The notes below the pieces were generated by a model. It saw only the letters and a program-made list of their open reading frames with translations. It was not told the origin of the DNA and ran no database searches. Positions 6,635-14,479 of a stretch of 14,517 bases of DNA are shown piece by piece. The position numbers were made by a program, and so were the translations under genes. The stretch comes from Anaerolineales bacterium UBA5069 (lineage in GTDB: Bacteria; Chloroflexota; Anaerolineae; Caldilineales; Caldilineaceae), in NCBI GenBank assembly GCA_002415895.1, contig DIAV01000200.1, forward strand, positions 10,176 to 24,692, read 5' to 3'. The first letter of the stretch is position 1. Every line of letters starts with the position of its first letter.

Positions 6635-7099
6635 TCAGGCCAGCGCGCGCTGGGAGTCGGCCCAGGCGTCTGCAATCATGCGGAAGATATCGGTCTCGGT
6701 GACAATGCCTACAATGTGCGCCTGTTGCGGCCGCGCCGGATCATCCCAGGCGACAACAGGCACGCCGCCCACTTTATGCGCAACCAGCAGTGCTGCCAAC
6801 TCGCCCACGGAGGCGTCAATGTCAATTGTCACCACCTCACGTGTCATGATATCACCTACGGCAAGCCACGCTTCGTCAGCCTCCGGCTCATAGCTGTTGC
6901 GAATAGCATCGCCTGCCGCCTCCACCTGCAAGATGTCGGAGTCGGTGACAATGCCCACAACGGCGTTATTCTCATCCACCACAGGCAGCCGGCGCAGATT
7001 CAGCTCATCCATCAACTGCGCGGCATCCACAACCAGTTCTTCAGGGTGGATCGTGACCACAGCCTGCGTCATAATTTGGCGAACGGGGATGCGGTGCAT
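6635..7099 (-). CDS. Two-CBS-domain protein (putative adenine-nucleotide sensor)
   Basis: This 154-residue protein consists almost entirely of a tandem CBS (Bateman) pair. The first is about residues 4-62 (IPVRQIMTQAVVTI, then LRRLPVVDENNAVVGIVTDS) and the second about 80-143 (VGDIMTREVVTI, then KVGGVPVV and IVGIVTETDIF). Such pairs bind AMP, ATP or related ligands at the cleft. The G(I/V)VT(D/E)(S/T)D signature that contacts ribose occurs in both halves. There is no attached enzymatic or membrane domain, so its partner is unknown. The frame is open to 7168, but ATG 7099 is taken as the start because AAGGAGG is five bases upstream, and it removes a non-conserved leader. It converges with tpx and diverges from the acyltransferase gene. 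Confidence 0.92.
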   Translation of the reverse strand: MHRIPVRQIMTQAVVTIHPEELVVDAAQLMDELNLRRLPVVDENNAVVGIVTDSDILQVEAAGDAIRNSYEPEADEAWLAVGDIMTREVVTIDIDASVGELAALLVAHKVGGVPVVAWDDPARPQQAHIVGIVTETDIFRMIADAWADSQRALA

Positions 7100-7104
7100 T
7101 CCGG

Positions 7105-7111
7105 CCTCCTT
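7105..7111 (-). promoter_or_regulatory. Strong ribosome binding site fixing the CBS protein start
   Basis: AAGGAGG on the minus strand, with a five-base spacer before ATG 7099-7097, decides between this start and in-frame ATG codons further upstream at 7117 and 7168. Confidence 0.8.
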
Positions 7112-7303
7112 GCACATGCGGGGATGAGGGGAGAGGCGCTCAACGTGTGGGCGTCTCAAGTATAGCATGGAAACAGAAGCGCGCGCGCGGCGAATCAGAG
7201 GGGACTACCTACTACCTGGCCCCTCTGCGGCCTGATTGTCTATGCCGGGGATGGTTGTCTTTGGCCGCGTGGCGGGCGGTGTGCAATTCGTCGCGCGCTC
7301 GAG

Positions 7304-7309
7304 TACAAT
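7304..7309 (+). promoter_or_regulatory. Possible -10 element upstream of the acyltransferase gene
   Basis: TACAAT lies 67 bases before the ATG at 7377, in an otherwise featureless 277-base divergent gap (7100-7376). The -35 region 17 bases upstream (gtgcaa) matches the consensus at only three positions, so this is a weak call. Confidence 0.3.
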
Positions 7310-7376
7310 CTGCGTGCGGACATGTATGCACCCTATGGCGCACACGCGCCCTCCACATTGAACAACAGGCAAAGCC

Positions 7377-8186
7377 ATGTCATATCTGCGCGGTGCCCTA
7401 CGTTTTACTCTGGTCATCATCATGTTCGCCGTGGGTGTGCTGCCTGTGGTGTTCCTCAGCCTGCTGCCCTACCGCTACCGAGGGGCGCGCCTGGGGCCGT
7501 GGCTCACCTATGTGATTTCGCACATCTTCAATCGCATCTTCAACGTGCATTTCACCTGCACCGACCCCGAGGCCATGATGCGACATCGCGGGCTGATTGT
7601 GGCCAACCATTCGTCCTACATGGATGTGGTCGCGATGGTGAACGCCGCGCCCATCCGCTTTCTGGCCGCCAAGGAAATTCACCGCCAGCCTGTCATCGGC
7701 TGGTTTGCGGTTGCTCAGGAGACTGTATTCGTGGATCGCAGCAGCCGCGAATCGCGCCGCGACGCACGCCACGCGATTACGGCCGCGCTGCGCAAGGATC
7801 CCTATCCCCCCATCGTCGTCTATCCCGAAGGCCGGCTGGGCCCGGGCGATAAACTCAACCCATTTCGCTTTGGAGTCTTTGAGATTGCCGTTGAGAATGA
7901 AGCGCCGATACTGCCCGTTGTGCTTCACTACAACCGGCCCGACATTGTGACGTGGCACGGTGGCACGCGCAACGAGACAATGGTGGGCGCGGCGTGGCGG
8001 CTGGCCAAACACAACGGCCCGATTGAAGTGACAATGATTCCCCTGCCGGTACTCCACGTAACGCGGGGCGATGACGCCGCGATCATTGCCGCCATTACCC
8101 AGCGCCAGATTGAGCAGGTGCTCAACTTCCCGCCTGCGCCGCTGGCACTGAATGAGGTGGACAAAGCGCGCTGGGAGCGCGTCTAA
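7377..8186 (+). CDS. 1-acyl-sn-glycerol-3-phosphate acyltransferase family protein (PlsC-like)
   Basis: This 269-residue, membrane-associated member of the lysophospholipid acyltransferase family would transfer an acyl group to lysophosphatidic acid to give phosphatidic acid, or act on a similar lipid. An N-terminal hydrophobic helix spans residues 8-30. The catalytic HX4D motif is NHSSYMD (77-83; H78, D83). Block II is ETVFVDRSSRES (115-126), block III is VVYPEGRL (147-154), with the usual EGTR replaced by EGRL, and block IV is PILPVVLHY. Length is typical for bacterial PlsC (~240-270). ATG 7377 directly precedes the hydrophobic helix; its Shine-Dalgarno (CAGG) is weak. It shares the orientation of the following DUF4349 gene, but the 302-base gap with palindromic repeats makes an operon doubtful. 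Acyl donor and acceptor cannot be specified from sequence. Confidence 0.9.
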   Translation: MSYLRGALRFTLVIIMFAVGVLPVVFLSLLPYRYRGARLGPWLTYVISHIFNRIFNVHFTCTDPEAMMRHRGLIVANHSSYMDVVAMVNAAPIRFLAAKEIHRQPVIGWFAVAQETVFVDRSSRESRRDARHAITAALRKDPYPPIVVYPEGRLGPGDKLNPFRFGVFEIAVENEAPILPVVLHYNRPDIVTWHGGTRNETMVGAAWRLAKHNGPIEVTMIPLPVLHVTRGDDAAIIAAITQRQIEQVLNFPPAPLALNEVDKARWERV

Positions 8187-8488
8187 AGGGATCGCGGCAC
8201 AATAACAACAGCTACGACAACGCCTTAACGCAAAGGCCCAAAGGAGCGCAAAGCAACGCAAAGAAGAGCAGCAACAACAGAACACAGATAACGGCGGAAA
8301 CTGCAAGGATCACCACGGCTATCTGTGTGAATCCATGCTTGTTCCGCTGTTATCTGTGTTCTATTGGTGCTGTTCTTTGTGTTGAAATGTTGTCGTCGAT
8401 CGCACCCGTTGCGCTGGAACAATCATGTGCGTGGCTCCGTCCTCAATGTAGCGGAGCAACGTCCATCAACCATTGCAAGGATTGAGCC
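8187..8488. other. 302-base intergenic region between the acyltransferase and DUF4349 genes
   Basis: The gap holds no credible gene. It contains a composite repeat from about 8214 to 8397, in which a cgcaaag-rich arm encloses a second palindrome. After it come about 90 bases in which I see only the AAGG ribosome binding site of the DUF4349 gene (eight bases before ATG 8489) and no good promoter. Confidence 0.7.
8214..8397. repeat. Nested palindromic element: cgcaaag-type outer arms around an agaacacagat-type hairpin
   Basis: The core arms 8279-8310 and 8331-8362 pair at 27 of 32 positions plus one G-T pair, with a 20-base loop. Immediately outside, 8254-8274 pairs with 8364-8384 at 18 of 21 positions plus one G-T pair. 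The left flank 8227-8263 (aacgcaaaggcccaaagg, then gcgcaaag, then aacgcaaag) is nearly identical to the left arm of the 57-bp palindrome at 11339, while its right counterpart here is short and degenerate. The core arm shares agaacacagat and ggcggaaac with the hairpin at 9487. This looks like one repeat type inserted within, or fused to, another. Confidence 0.75.
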
Positions 8489-9460
8489 ATGGCCCCTGTA
8501 CACAGCCCAAAACGACCATATTACCTTGCCGCCATGCTGCTTGTTGCCGCACTGCTTATGAGCGGCTGCGGCAGCCGCGGGGCCTCATACAGCGAAGCCT
8601 CTGCGCCCCAGGCCATTGCAGTCGATGGCTATACTGCGGACCAGGCAGCGCCCATGGAGTATGCCGCGGCTGAGGCGTCTGCCGGCGCGGCCGCACCCGA
8701 GCAACCGGGAACGACCAGCGCCCTGCTCAACCGCCAAATGGTGGCGCGTGCCTCCATTGCGCTGGTGGTGGCCAACGCCGATGAGGCGGTTCGATCCATA
8801 GAGACCATCATGCAGGATGTGGGCGGCTTCATCTCCACCGCCAACCTCTACAACCAGTACAGCGGCGACACACCCGTGCTCGCGGGCAATGTCACGCTGC
8901 GCGTACCTGCCGAGGCGCTTGAGCAGACAATGACGCGCCTTGAAGGGCTGGCCCTGCAGGTAGGATCGCGCACAATCACGCGCGAAGATGTCACGGACCA
9001 ATACACGGACCTTGACGCACAACTGCGCAACCTGCAGGCCACCGAAGAAGAACTGCGCGCCATGCTCACCGAGGTGCGCGAAAAGCCCAACGCCACGCCT
9101 GAGGACATTCTGGCCGTGCACAACCGCCTGACCGAGATTCGCGGGCAGATTGAGCAGGTGCAGGGACGCAAGAACATGCTCGACAACCTGATTGGCTTGT
9201 CGACAATTGAGGTCTCGCTCTCGCCCGACGCCGCCTCGCTGCCCGTGGTGGAGACAGGCTGGCGACCCGCGGCCGAGTTCCGCAGTGCGACACGCTCGCT
9301 GGTGAGTGGCCTGCAAACGCTGGGCACGGCGCTCATCTGGTTTGTTGTGGCTGTTGTGCCTGTGCTCCTGCTGATTGCGCTGCCCTTTGTGCTGCTCTTC
9401 TTCATCGCGCGCGGCATCTACAACCGCCGCCGCCGCCGCAAGTCCGCCGCGACGGCATAA
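8489..9460 (+). CDS. DUF4349 domain lipoprotein with C-terminal membrane helix
   Basis: This 323-residue envelope protein has a signal sequence (~11-26) ending in MSGC, a lipobox-like site with Cys27; Met at -3 is less usual than Leu. A low-complexity Ala/Ser linker (28-80) precedes a DUF4349 domain (about 81-248). The domain shows RQMVARASIALVVANADEAV, the glycine-centred VGGFIS, GNVTLRVPAEALEQTM, REDVTDQYTDLDAQLRNL, and a predicted coiled coil rich in Glu/Arg (~175-230) ending in the NLIGLSTIEVSL strand. A hydrophobic helix (281-308) is followed by an RRRRRK stop-transfer cluster, so the domain faces outward. The function of DUF4349 is unknown. ATG 8489 has AAGG eight bases upstream. It converges on the FG-GAP gene, with a 37-bp perfect palindrome between the stops. 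Confidence 0.9.
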   Translation: MAPVHSPKRPYYLAAMLLVAALLMSGCGSRGASYSEASAPQAIAVDGYTADQAAPMEYAAAEASAGAAAPEQPGTTSALLNRQMVARASIALVVANADEAVRSIETIMQDVGGFISTANLYNQYSGDTPVLAGNVTLRVPAEALEQTMTRLEGLALQVGSRTITREDVTDQYTDLDAQLRNLQATEEELRAMLTEVREKPNATPEDILAVHNRLTEIRGQIEQVQGRKNMLDNLIGLSTIEVSLSPDAASLPVVETGWRPAAEFRSATRSLVSGLQTLGTALIWFVVAVVPVLLLIALPFVLLFFIARGIYNRRRRRKSAATA

Positions 9461-9485
9461 TCACAACATCCCTACGCAAAAAGGG

Positions 9486-9571
9486 CAGAACACAGATCAA
9501 GGCGGAAACAGCAAGGACAACTACGGGTATCCGCAGTTGTCCTTGCTGTTTCCGCCTTGATCTGTGTTCTG
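9486..9571. repeat. Perfect 37-bp inverted repeat with 12-base loop between convergent genes
   Basis: Arms 9486-9522 and 9535-9571 are exact reverse complements over 37 positions. The loop acgggtatccgc can itself form three more pairs (cgg with ccg) closing a gtat tetraloop. It begins 26 bases after the DUF4349 stop and ends 12 bases before the minus-strand stop of the FG-GAP gene. The arm begins cagaacacagat and contains ggcggaaacagcaagga, closely similar to the core of the element at 8279. No U-run flanks it on either side; flanking bases 9476-9485 and 9572-9583 pair partly, extending the structure. Confidence 0.9.
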
Positions 9572-9582
9572 ATCCTTCTTTG

Positions 9583-11277
9583 CTATTCCTCGCGGGTGAT
9601 TGTGTTGAAGCTGTTTGGTGTGGGGATGGGCAGAGTGGAGCGCGCACCGTCAGGCCAGTGCACACTTGCACTGCGCACTTCCGTGCCGGGGGCAAGCCCA
9701 AAATGCACAAGCGGCGGCTCGGCCGTCAGGTATGCGCTGGAAACGCGCACGTCGCGCGTCATGGTGCCCGCGCTCGTTTTGAGGACGACCTGCGCCCCAA
9801 TCGCGTTGCGGTTCGGCACGTTGGGCATCTCCAGCGCAAAGAGCAGCGCGCTGCCCTCTGTGCAGAGATCATTCTCGAAATACTGCGCGGCGGCGCGCAC
9901 GTTGTTGACCACAATATCCAGGTCACCGTCGTTGTCCATATCGGCCATCAACATACTGCGCCCACTGCGCGTACTGCCCAACCCCCACGCCGGCATCTCG
10001 TCAAACTCGCCTGTGCCATCGTTGCGGAAGGCCTGGTTGGCCTCAACCAGCTCGTGGTTGGGGAGATGACCAAGCAGTCGCTCCTCGATAAAGCCGTTCA
10101 CCACGTAGAGATCGAGCGCGCCATCCAGATCAAGGTCGCCAAAGCGCGCAGACCATGACCAGCCTGTCGCGTCCACGCCCACGCCCTCGCTCACGTTGTA
10201 GTACGTGTCGGAGTCATCGCGCACAAGCAGGACGTTTTCCATCATCTGAATGTCGCCAGGCTCCATGACCATGGGCAACATGCCCGCCATGAGGGGCGCC
10301 CACTCCATGGCTACGGTTGGGTCCTCCGGCGCATAGGGCTTCATGTCGGTGGCCATGAGTTCGGGGCGACCGTCATTGTGAATATCGCCTACGTCAATGC
10401 TCATGGTGCTGTGGGGCGTGGCAGCAAAAGGGCGCTCCCACTGCCAGCCAGCCGGGGTATTGCGCCATGCCATATCGGGTACGTTGAAGTCATTGCCCAC
10501 AACAATATCGAGGCGACCATCGCGGTCGGTGTCAAAGAGGAAGGTCGCCAGCCCCTGCGCCTCGTTGGCCAGTTGCTGCGCTCGATAGCGCCCTGCTTGA
10601 TTGGTATAGACGAAAACGCCGCCGTTGTTGCTCAGCAGATACTCATTGCCGCGGTCCGTGAGCATGCCTGCATCGTAGGTCGCAGTAACGAGATCGAGGT
10701 CGCCATCCTGGTCAACGTCGCCCCATGCCATGCTGTAGGCGGGTTTGCCAATGCCGGAGAGGATGGTGCGCTTGAAGGCCACCTTGCCCGCAGCGTCAGC
10801 GCCCAGATTGCGCCAGTAGGCCAGCGCGCCGGTGTTGCGCGTGAGTACAATGTCGAGCGCGCCATCGGCGTCAATGTCCACAAGCGTAATGGCGCGGCTG
10901 TTTTCGTCGCCAAAGCGCTCCGTGCGCCACGCGGGCGCGCCCGCGCCGTCGCGCCCCTCGTTCCAGAGGATGGTATTGGGCGCATCCAGATTGCCGAGCA
11001 CCAGGTCCAGATCGCCGTCGTTGTCGAGGTCGCCTGCGGCCAGGCCCGCGCCGTTGGCCTCAAACATCTGAATGAGGCCATCGCGCGTTGTAGTCGTATG
11101 ATCAAGGTCGCTGGCGATGAAGGTGTTGCTGCAGCTTGCGGGCCGCACAAGCGGACGGCTGGCCACGGTGACAGGCACTGTAGCCGCGGGTGACTGCGCG
11201 TGCGCGCCCAGGGGCAGCAACAAAGCGGCCAGGATGAGCAGCAGGAGGGCAATAGGTGTGCGCCGGTTATCGTTCAT
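9583..11277 (-). CDS. Secreted FG-GAP/VCBS repeat protein with C-terminal ASPIC/UnbV domain (CRTAC1-like)
   Basis: This is a 564-residue exported protein. The signal peptide is residues 1-27 (hydrophobic core IALLLLILAALLLPLG, cleavage after AHA). At least seven calcium-binding FG-GAP/VCBS loops follow: DLDNDGDLD (83-91), DIDADGALD (134), DVDQDGDLD (187), DTDRDGRLD (249), DIHNDGRPE (298, degenerate), DLDLDGALD (381) and DMDNDGDLD (446), together a probable beta-propeller. The last ~65 residues (491-557) match the ASPIC/UnbV domain: GAQVVLKTSAGTMTRDVR, FGLAPGTEVRSASVHWPDG. The family is extracellular and probably adhesive or carbohydrate-interacting; the role of this member is unknown. ATG 11277 is chosen because a good signal peptide starts there, although no Shine-Dalgarno is visible; in-frame ATGs at 11289 and 11322 are alternatives. 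It is divergent from topA. Confidence 0.9.
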   Translation of the reverse strand: MNDNRRTPIALLLLILAALLLPLGAHAQSPAATVPVTVASRPLVRPASCSNTFIASDLDHTTTTRDGLIQMFEANGAGLAAGDLDNDGDLDLVLGNLDAPNTILWNEGRDGAGAPAWRTERFGDENSRAITLVDIDADGALDIVLTRNTGALAYWRNLGADAAGKVAFKRTILSGIGKPAYSMAWGDVDQDGDLDLVTATYDAGMLTDRGNEYLLSNNGGVFVYTNQAGRYRAQQLANEAQGLATFLFDTDRDGRLDIVVGNDFNVPDMAWRNTPAGWQWERPFAATPHSTMSIDVGDIHNDGRPELMATDMKPYAPEDPTVAMEWAPLMAGMLPMVMEPGDIQMMENVLLVRDDSDTYYNVSEGVGVDATGWSWSARFGDLDLDGALDLYVVNGFIEERLLGHLPNHELVEANQAFRNDGTGEFDEMPAWGLGSTRSGRSMLMADMDNDGDLDIVVNNVRAAAQYFENDLCTEGSALLFALEMPNVPNRNAIGAQVVLKTSAGTMTRDVRVSSAYLTAEPPLVHFGLAPGTEVRSASVHWPDGARSTLPIPTPNSFNTITREE

Positions 11278-11701
11278 AGACGCGAGCATAATCGAAGGCC
11301 GCCGGAGCGTCAACGTCGCCATAAGGCAAATCCAATAACAACATCTTCAACGCAAAGGCCCAAAGGTGCGCAAAGTAACGCAAAGGAAAAGCAACTGCGC
11401 GGTATAGCTATTACAGTCCCTGCTGTTGCTTTTCCTTTGCGTTTCTTTGCGTATCTTTGCACCTTTGCGTTGAAGATGTTGTTTGGCCTTTGGCGAGCGG
11501 CGCGGCTTTTTGGGCCGTGCGCCTGCTGTGGGCTAGAATGGCGCACGCTTGCCCACGCGCCCTTTTGCCGCTTGACACCGATTCTGCGCAATATTGTGCC
11601 GGTTTATGGCCTGCGCACCCGGGCAGCGCACTTTTTCCTGCTTGTGACATGACCTCAGCGAGTAACGCATTGAGGTTTTCAATTCGAGACTTTTATTGAT
11701 T
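11278..11701. other. 424-base divergent intergenic region between the FG-GAP gene and topA
   Basis: It holds a 57-bp near-perfect palindrome (11339-11481) and then 220 bases before the topA ATG. TTGACA occurs at 11572-11577 but without an acceptable -10 at normal spacing, and TAGAAT at 11534-11539 lacks a -35. No small gene or RNA was recognised. Short frames here have no Shine-Dalgarno and overlap the repeat. Confidence 0.65.
11339..11481. repeat. 57-bp near-perfect palindrome of the cgcaaag type in a divergent promoter region
   Basis: Arms 11339-11395 and 11425-11481 pair without gaps at 52 of 57 positions, with two further G-T pairs and three mismatches, around a 29-base loop (11396-11424). 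Each arm is built of repeated cgcaaag/acgcaaagg words. The left arm closely matches 8218-8265. It lies upstream of both flanking genes, so it cannot be the terminator of either. Confidence 0.88.
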
Positions 11702-14479
11702 ATGACAAAGCTGGTCATTGTTGAATCCCCTACCAAAGCCAAAACCATTCGCGGCTATCTACCCGCCGGCTACCACGTGGAGGCCAGCATGGGCCACGTG
11801 CGCGACCTGCCTGCCTCTGCCGCCGAAATTCCAGCGCGCGCCAAGGGCGAAGCGTGGGCGCGCCTGGGCGTCAATGTCGACAACGACTTTGAGCCGCTCT
11901 ATGTTGTGCCCGCCTCCAAAAAGAAGCTGGTCACGGCGCTCAAAGCGCAACTGGCCCGTGCCGACGAACTCATCCTCGCCACCGACGAAGACCGCGAAGG
12001 CGAGAGCATTGGCTGGCATCTCCAGGAGGTGCTCAAGCCCTCCGTGCCCGTGCGGCGCATGGTCTTCCACGAGATCACCAAGGAAGCTATCCTGGCCTCG
12101 CTGAAGGATATGCGCGAGATTGATCAGGACCTCGTCCACGCGCAGGAGACGCGCCGCATTCTCGACCGTCTGGTGGGCTACACCGTCTCCCCGCTGCTCT
12201 GGAAGAAGATTGCGCCCAAACTCTCAGCCGGACGCGTACAGAGTGTGGCCGTGCGCCTGCTGGTGTTGCGCGAGCGCGACCGCCGCGCCTTCCGCAAAGG
12301 CGCATACTGGGATTTGACGGCCAGCCTCACCAAGCAGCCCGACAAGCCTGATCACCACTTTCAGGCCGTGCTCTACGCTGTGGGTGGCAAGCGCGTGGCC
12401 ACCGGCCGCGACTTTGATGAGACAACGGGTAGCGTTGCCACCAACAAGTCCGTGTTGCTGCTCAACGAGTCCGACGCACGCGCGCTGGCCGCACGCATTG
12501 AAAAGGGAACCTGGCGCGTGGCCGAACTTGAAGAGAAGGAGCAAACCCGCTCGCCGGGGCCGCCCTTCACCACCAGCACGCTGCAACAAGAGGCCAACCG
12601 CAAGCTGGGGCTGAGCGCCAAAGAAACCATGCGCATTGCCCAGAGCCTCTATGAAAACGGCTACATTACGTATATGCGCACCGATTCGGTGAACCTGAGC
12701 CAGCAGGCGGTGGATGCGGCGCGCGTGCGCGTGCGCGAGCTCTACGGCGAGCAGTACCTGCACCCACAGCCCCGCCGTTACAGCGCCAAGACGAAAAACG
12801 CCCAGGAAGCGCACGAGGCCATTCGCCCCGCAGGCGACCAGATGCGCCCCGCCGATCAACTGCCCCTCAGCGGGCGCGAGCGGGCGCTCTATGACCTTGT
12901 GTGGAAGCGCACAATTGCCACGCAGATGGCTAATGCGCGCCTCAAGCTCACCACGGCCACAATTGCCGTTGACGATGCGCTCTTCCGCGCCTCGGGGCGC
13001 ACAGTGCTCTTTGCGGGCTACTTCCGCGCCTACGTGGAGGGCAGCGATGACCCCGATGCGGCGCTGGAAAACCAGGATGCACCCCTGCCCCAACTCTCGA
13101 TTGAGGAAATCGTGGCCCTGCTCGATCTCAACGCCGCGGGCCATGAGACGAAGCCGCCCGCCCGCTACACCGAGGCCACGCTCGTCAAGGCGCTGGAGGC
13201 CGAAGGCATTGGCCGCCCCAGCACCTACGCATCGATTATCGACACAATCCTGCAGCGCGGCTATGCCTTCAAACAGCGCAAGGAGCTTGTACCCACCTTC
13301 ACTGCATTTGCCGTCACGCAACTGCTGGAGGATCACTTTAGCGAACTGGTGGACACAAGTTTCACCGCCAATATGGAGCAGCAGCTTGACGACATTGCCA
13401 ACGGCGATGCCAAGTGGCTGGCCTACCTCACCCAATTCTATCTGGGCAATGAGGGGTTGGCGGCACAGGTGCGCGAGAAGGAAAGCGCGATTGACCCGCG
13501 CATCGTCAGCGGCGTGCGGCTGGGCGATGACTTCCCCGGCGAGGTGCGCATTGGCCAGTTTGGCCCCTACCTGACCCGCTCGCACAACGGCGACGGCGTG
13601 GTGCGCGCCAGCCTGCCGCCCGACCTTGCCCCCGCCGACCTGACGGCCGAGATGGCCGAGCAGCTCTTTACACAGAAAAGCGAAGGGCCGCGCAAGTTGG
13701 GTGTGGACCCCGACGATGAGCAGGAGATTACGCTGCGCACGGGTCGCTATGGCCCCTATGTGCAGCGTGGCCCCGATCCCGAGAAGGGCAAAGCCAAGCC
13801 ACCGCGCGCCAGCCTCCTGACCGGCATGAATCCGGACGAAGTGACCCTTGACGTGGCGCTGCAACTGCTCAGCCTGCCGCGCACGCTGGGCGAGCACCCC
13901 GAAAGTGGCGCGCCTGTGCTGGCGGGTGTGGGCCGCCTTGGCCCTTATGTGGTGCACAACCGCAGCTATGCCAACGTGCGCGAGCCGGACGACGTTCTCA
14001 CGATTGACATTGAGCGCGCGCTCGCACTGCTTGCCACCAAGTCCGAGGGCGGTGGGCGCGGCGCACGCGCCGGGCTGCGCGAAATCGGTGAACATCCCGA
14101 AGGCGGCGTTGTGCAGACGGGCGTTGGGCGCTTTGGCCCCTATGTCAAGCACGGCAAGCTCTACGGCAACATCCCCAAGGAGATGAACCCCAGCACAATT
14201 ACGCTGGATGACGCCGTCGCCCTGCTGGCGGCGGCCGCCGAGCGCAAGGCCGCGCTCGGTGAAGCGCCGGTGCGCAAGCCTGCCGCCAAAAAAGCCGCCA
14301 CAGCCACGAAAAGCGCACCGGCCAGGAAGACACCTGCGAAGAAAGCGTCCGTGAAAAAGACGGCGGCGAAAAAGTCCACTGCCCCAAAGCCCTCGGCTGC
14401 CGGCAAGGCGCCTGCAAAAAGCGCCCCGGCGGCCAAGAAGGCCCCGGCGGCCAAGAAGACTGCAATCGCCGACGCATAG
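11702..14479 (+). CDS. topA: DNA topoisomerase I (type IA), cysteine-free with C-terminal repeats and basic tail
   Basis: This 925-residue enzyme relaxes negative supercoils. The N-terminal TOPRIM domain has E8 in [12 protein letters not shown] and the acidic triad D95/D97/E99 in [11 protein letters not shown]. The body contains [17 protein letters not shown] (151-167), [14 protein letters not shown] (175-188), the catalytic Tyr324 in [18 protein letters not shown] (369-376) and [12 protein letters not shown] (502-513). In place of the Cys4 zinc fingers of E. coli TopA there are four C-terminal repeats, each carrying a G-x-x-GPY motif near residues 618, 681, 744 and 809. A Lys/Ala/Pro-rich histone-H1-like tail follows (~858-921). 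I find no cysteine in the whole protein. ATG 11702 begins the conserved [10 protein letters not shown] segment; an in-frame TTG at 11696 would add two residues, and no clear Shine-Dalgarno is seen for either. The window ends 38 bases later with no terminator seen. Confidence 0.97.
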   Translation: MTKLVIVESPTKAKTIRGYLPAGYHVEASMGHVRDLPASAAEIPARAKGEAWARLGVNVDNDFEPLYVVPASKKKLVTALKAQLARADELILATDEDREGESIGWHLQEVLKPSVPVRRMVFHEITKEAILASLKDMREIDQDLVHAQETRRILDRLVGYTVSPLLWKKIAPKLSAGRVQSVAVRLLVLRERDRRAFRKGAYWDLTASLTKQPDKPDHHFQAVLYAVGGKRVATGRDFDETTGSVATNKSVLLLNESDARALAARIEKGTWRVAELEEKEQTRSPGPPFTTSTLQQEANRKLGLSAKETMRIAQSLYENGYITYMRTDSVNLSQQAVDAARVRVRELYGEQYLHPQPRRYSAKTKNAQEAHEAIRPAGDQMRPADQLPLSGRERALYDLVWKRTIATQMANARLKLTTATIAVDDALFRASGRTVLFAGYFRAYVEGSDDPDAALENQDAPLPQLSIEEIVALLDLNAAGHETKPPARYTEATLVKALEAEGIGRPSTYASIIDTILQRGYAFKQRKELVPTFTAFAVTQLLEDHFSELVDTSFTANMEQQLDDIANGDAKWLAYLTQFYLGNEGLAAQVREKESAIDPRIVSGVRLGDDFPGEVRIGQFGPYLTRSHNGDGVVRASLPPDLAPADLTAEMAEQLFTQKSEGPRKLGVDPDDEQEITLRTGRYGPYVQRGPDPEKGKAKPPRASLLTGMNPDEVTLDVALQLLSLPRTLGEHPESGAPVLAGVGRLGPYVVHNRSYANVREPDDVLTIDIERALALLATKSEGGGRGARAGLREIGEHPEGGVVQTGVGRFGPYVKHGKLYGNIPKEMNPSTITLDDAVALLAAAAERKAALGEAPVRKPAAKKAATATKSAPARKTPAKKASVKKTAAKKSTAPKPSAAGKAPAKSAPAAKKAPAAKKTAIADA

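Noticed and set aside
8221..8270. CRISPR-like or tRNA-like array from repeated cgcaaag words
   Set aside because: Spacing is irregular, no constant repeat/spacer pattern exists and no cas genes are near; the words belong to palindromic arms.
11572..11577. TTGACA as a topA promoter -35
   Set aside because: At 15-19 base spacing there is no acceptable -10 hexamer, so I do not call a promoter.
12224..14152. 642-codon open frame on the minus strand opposite topA
   Set aside because: It lies wholly antisense to an unmistakable topA. Its His/Ala/Gly-rich composition with no recognisable domain is typical of a shadow frame in GC-rich DNA.
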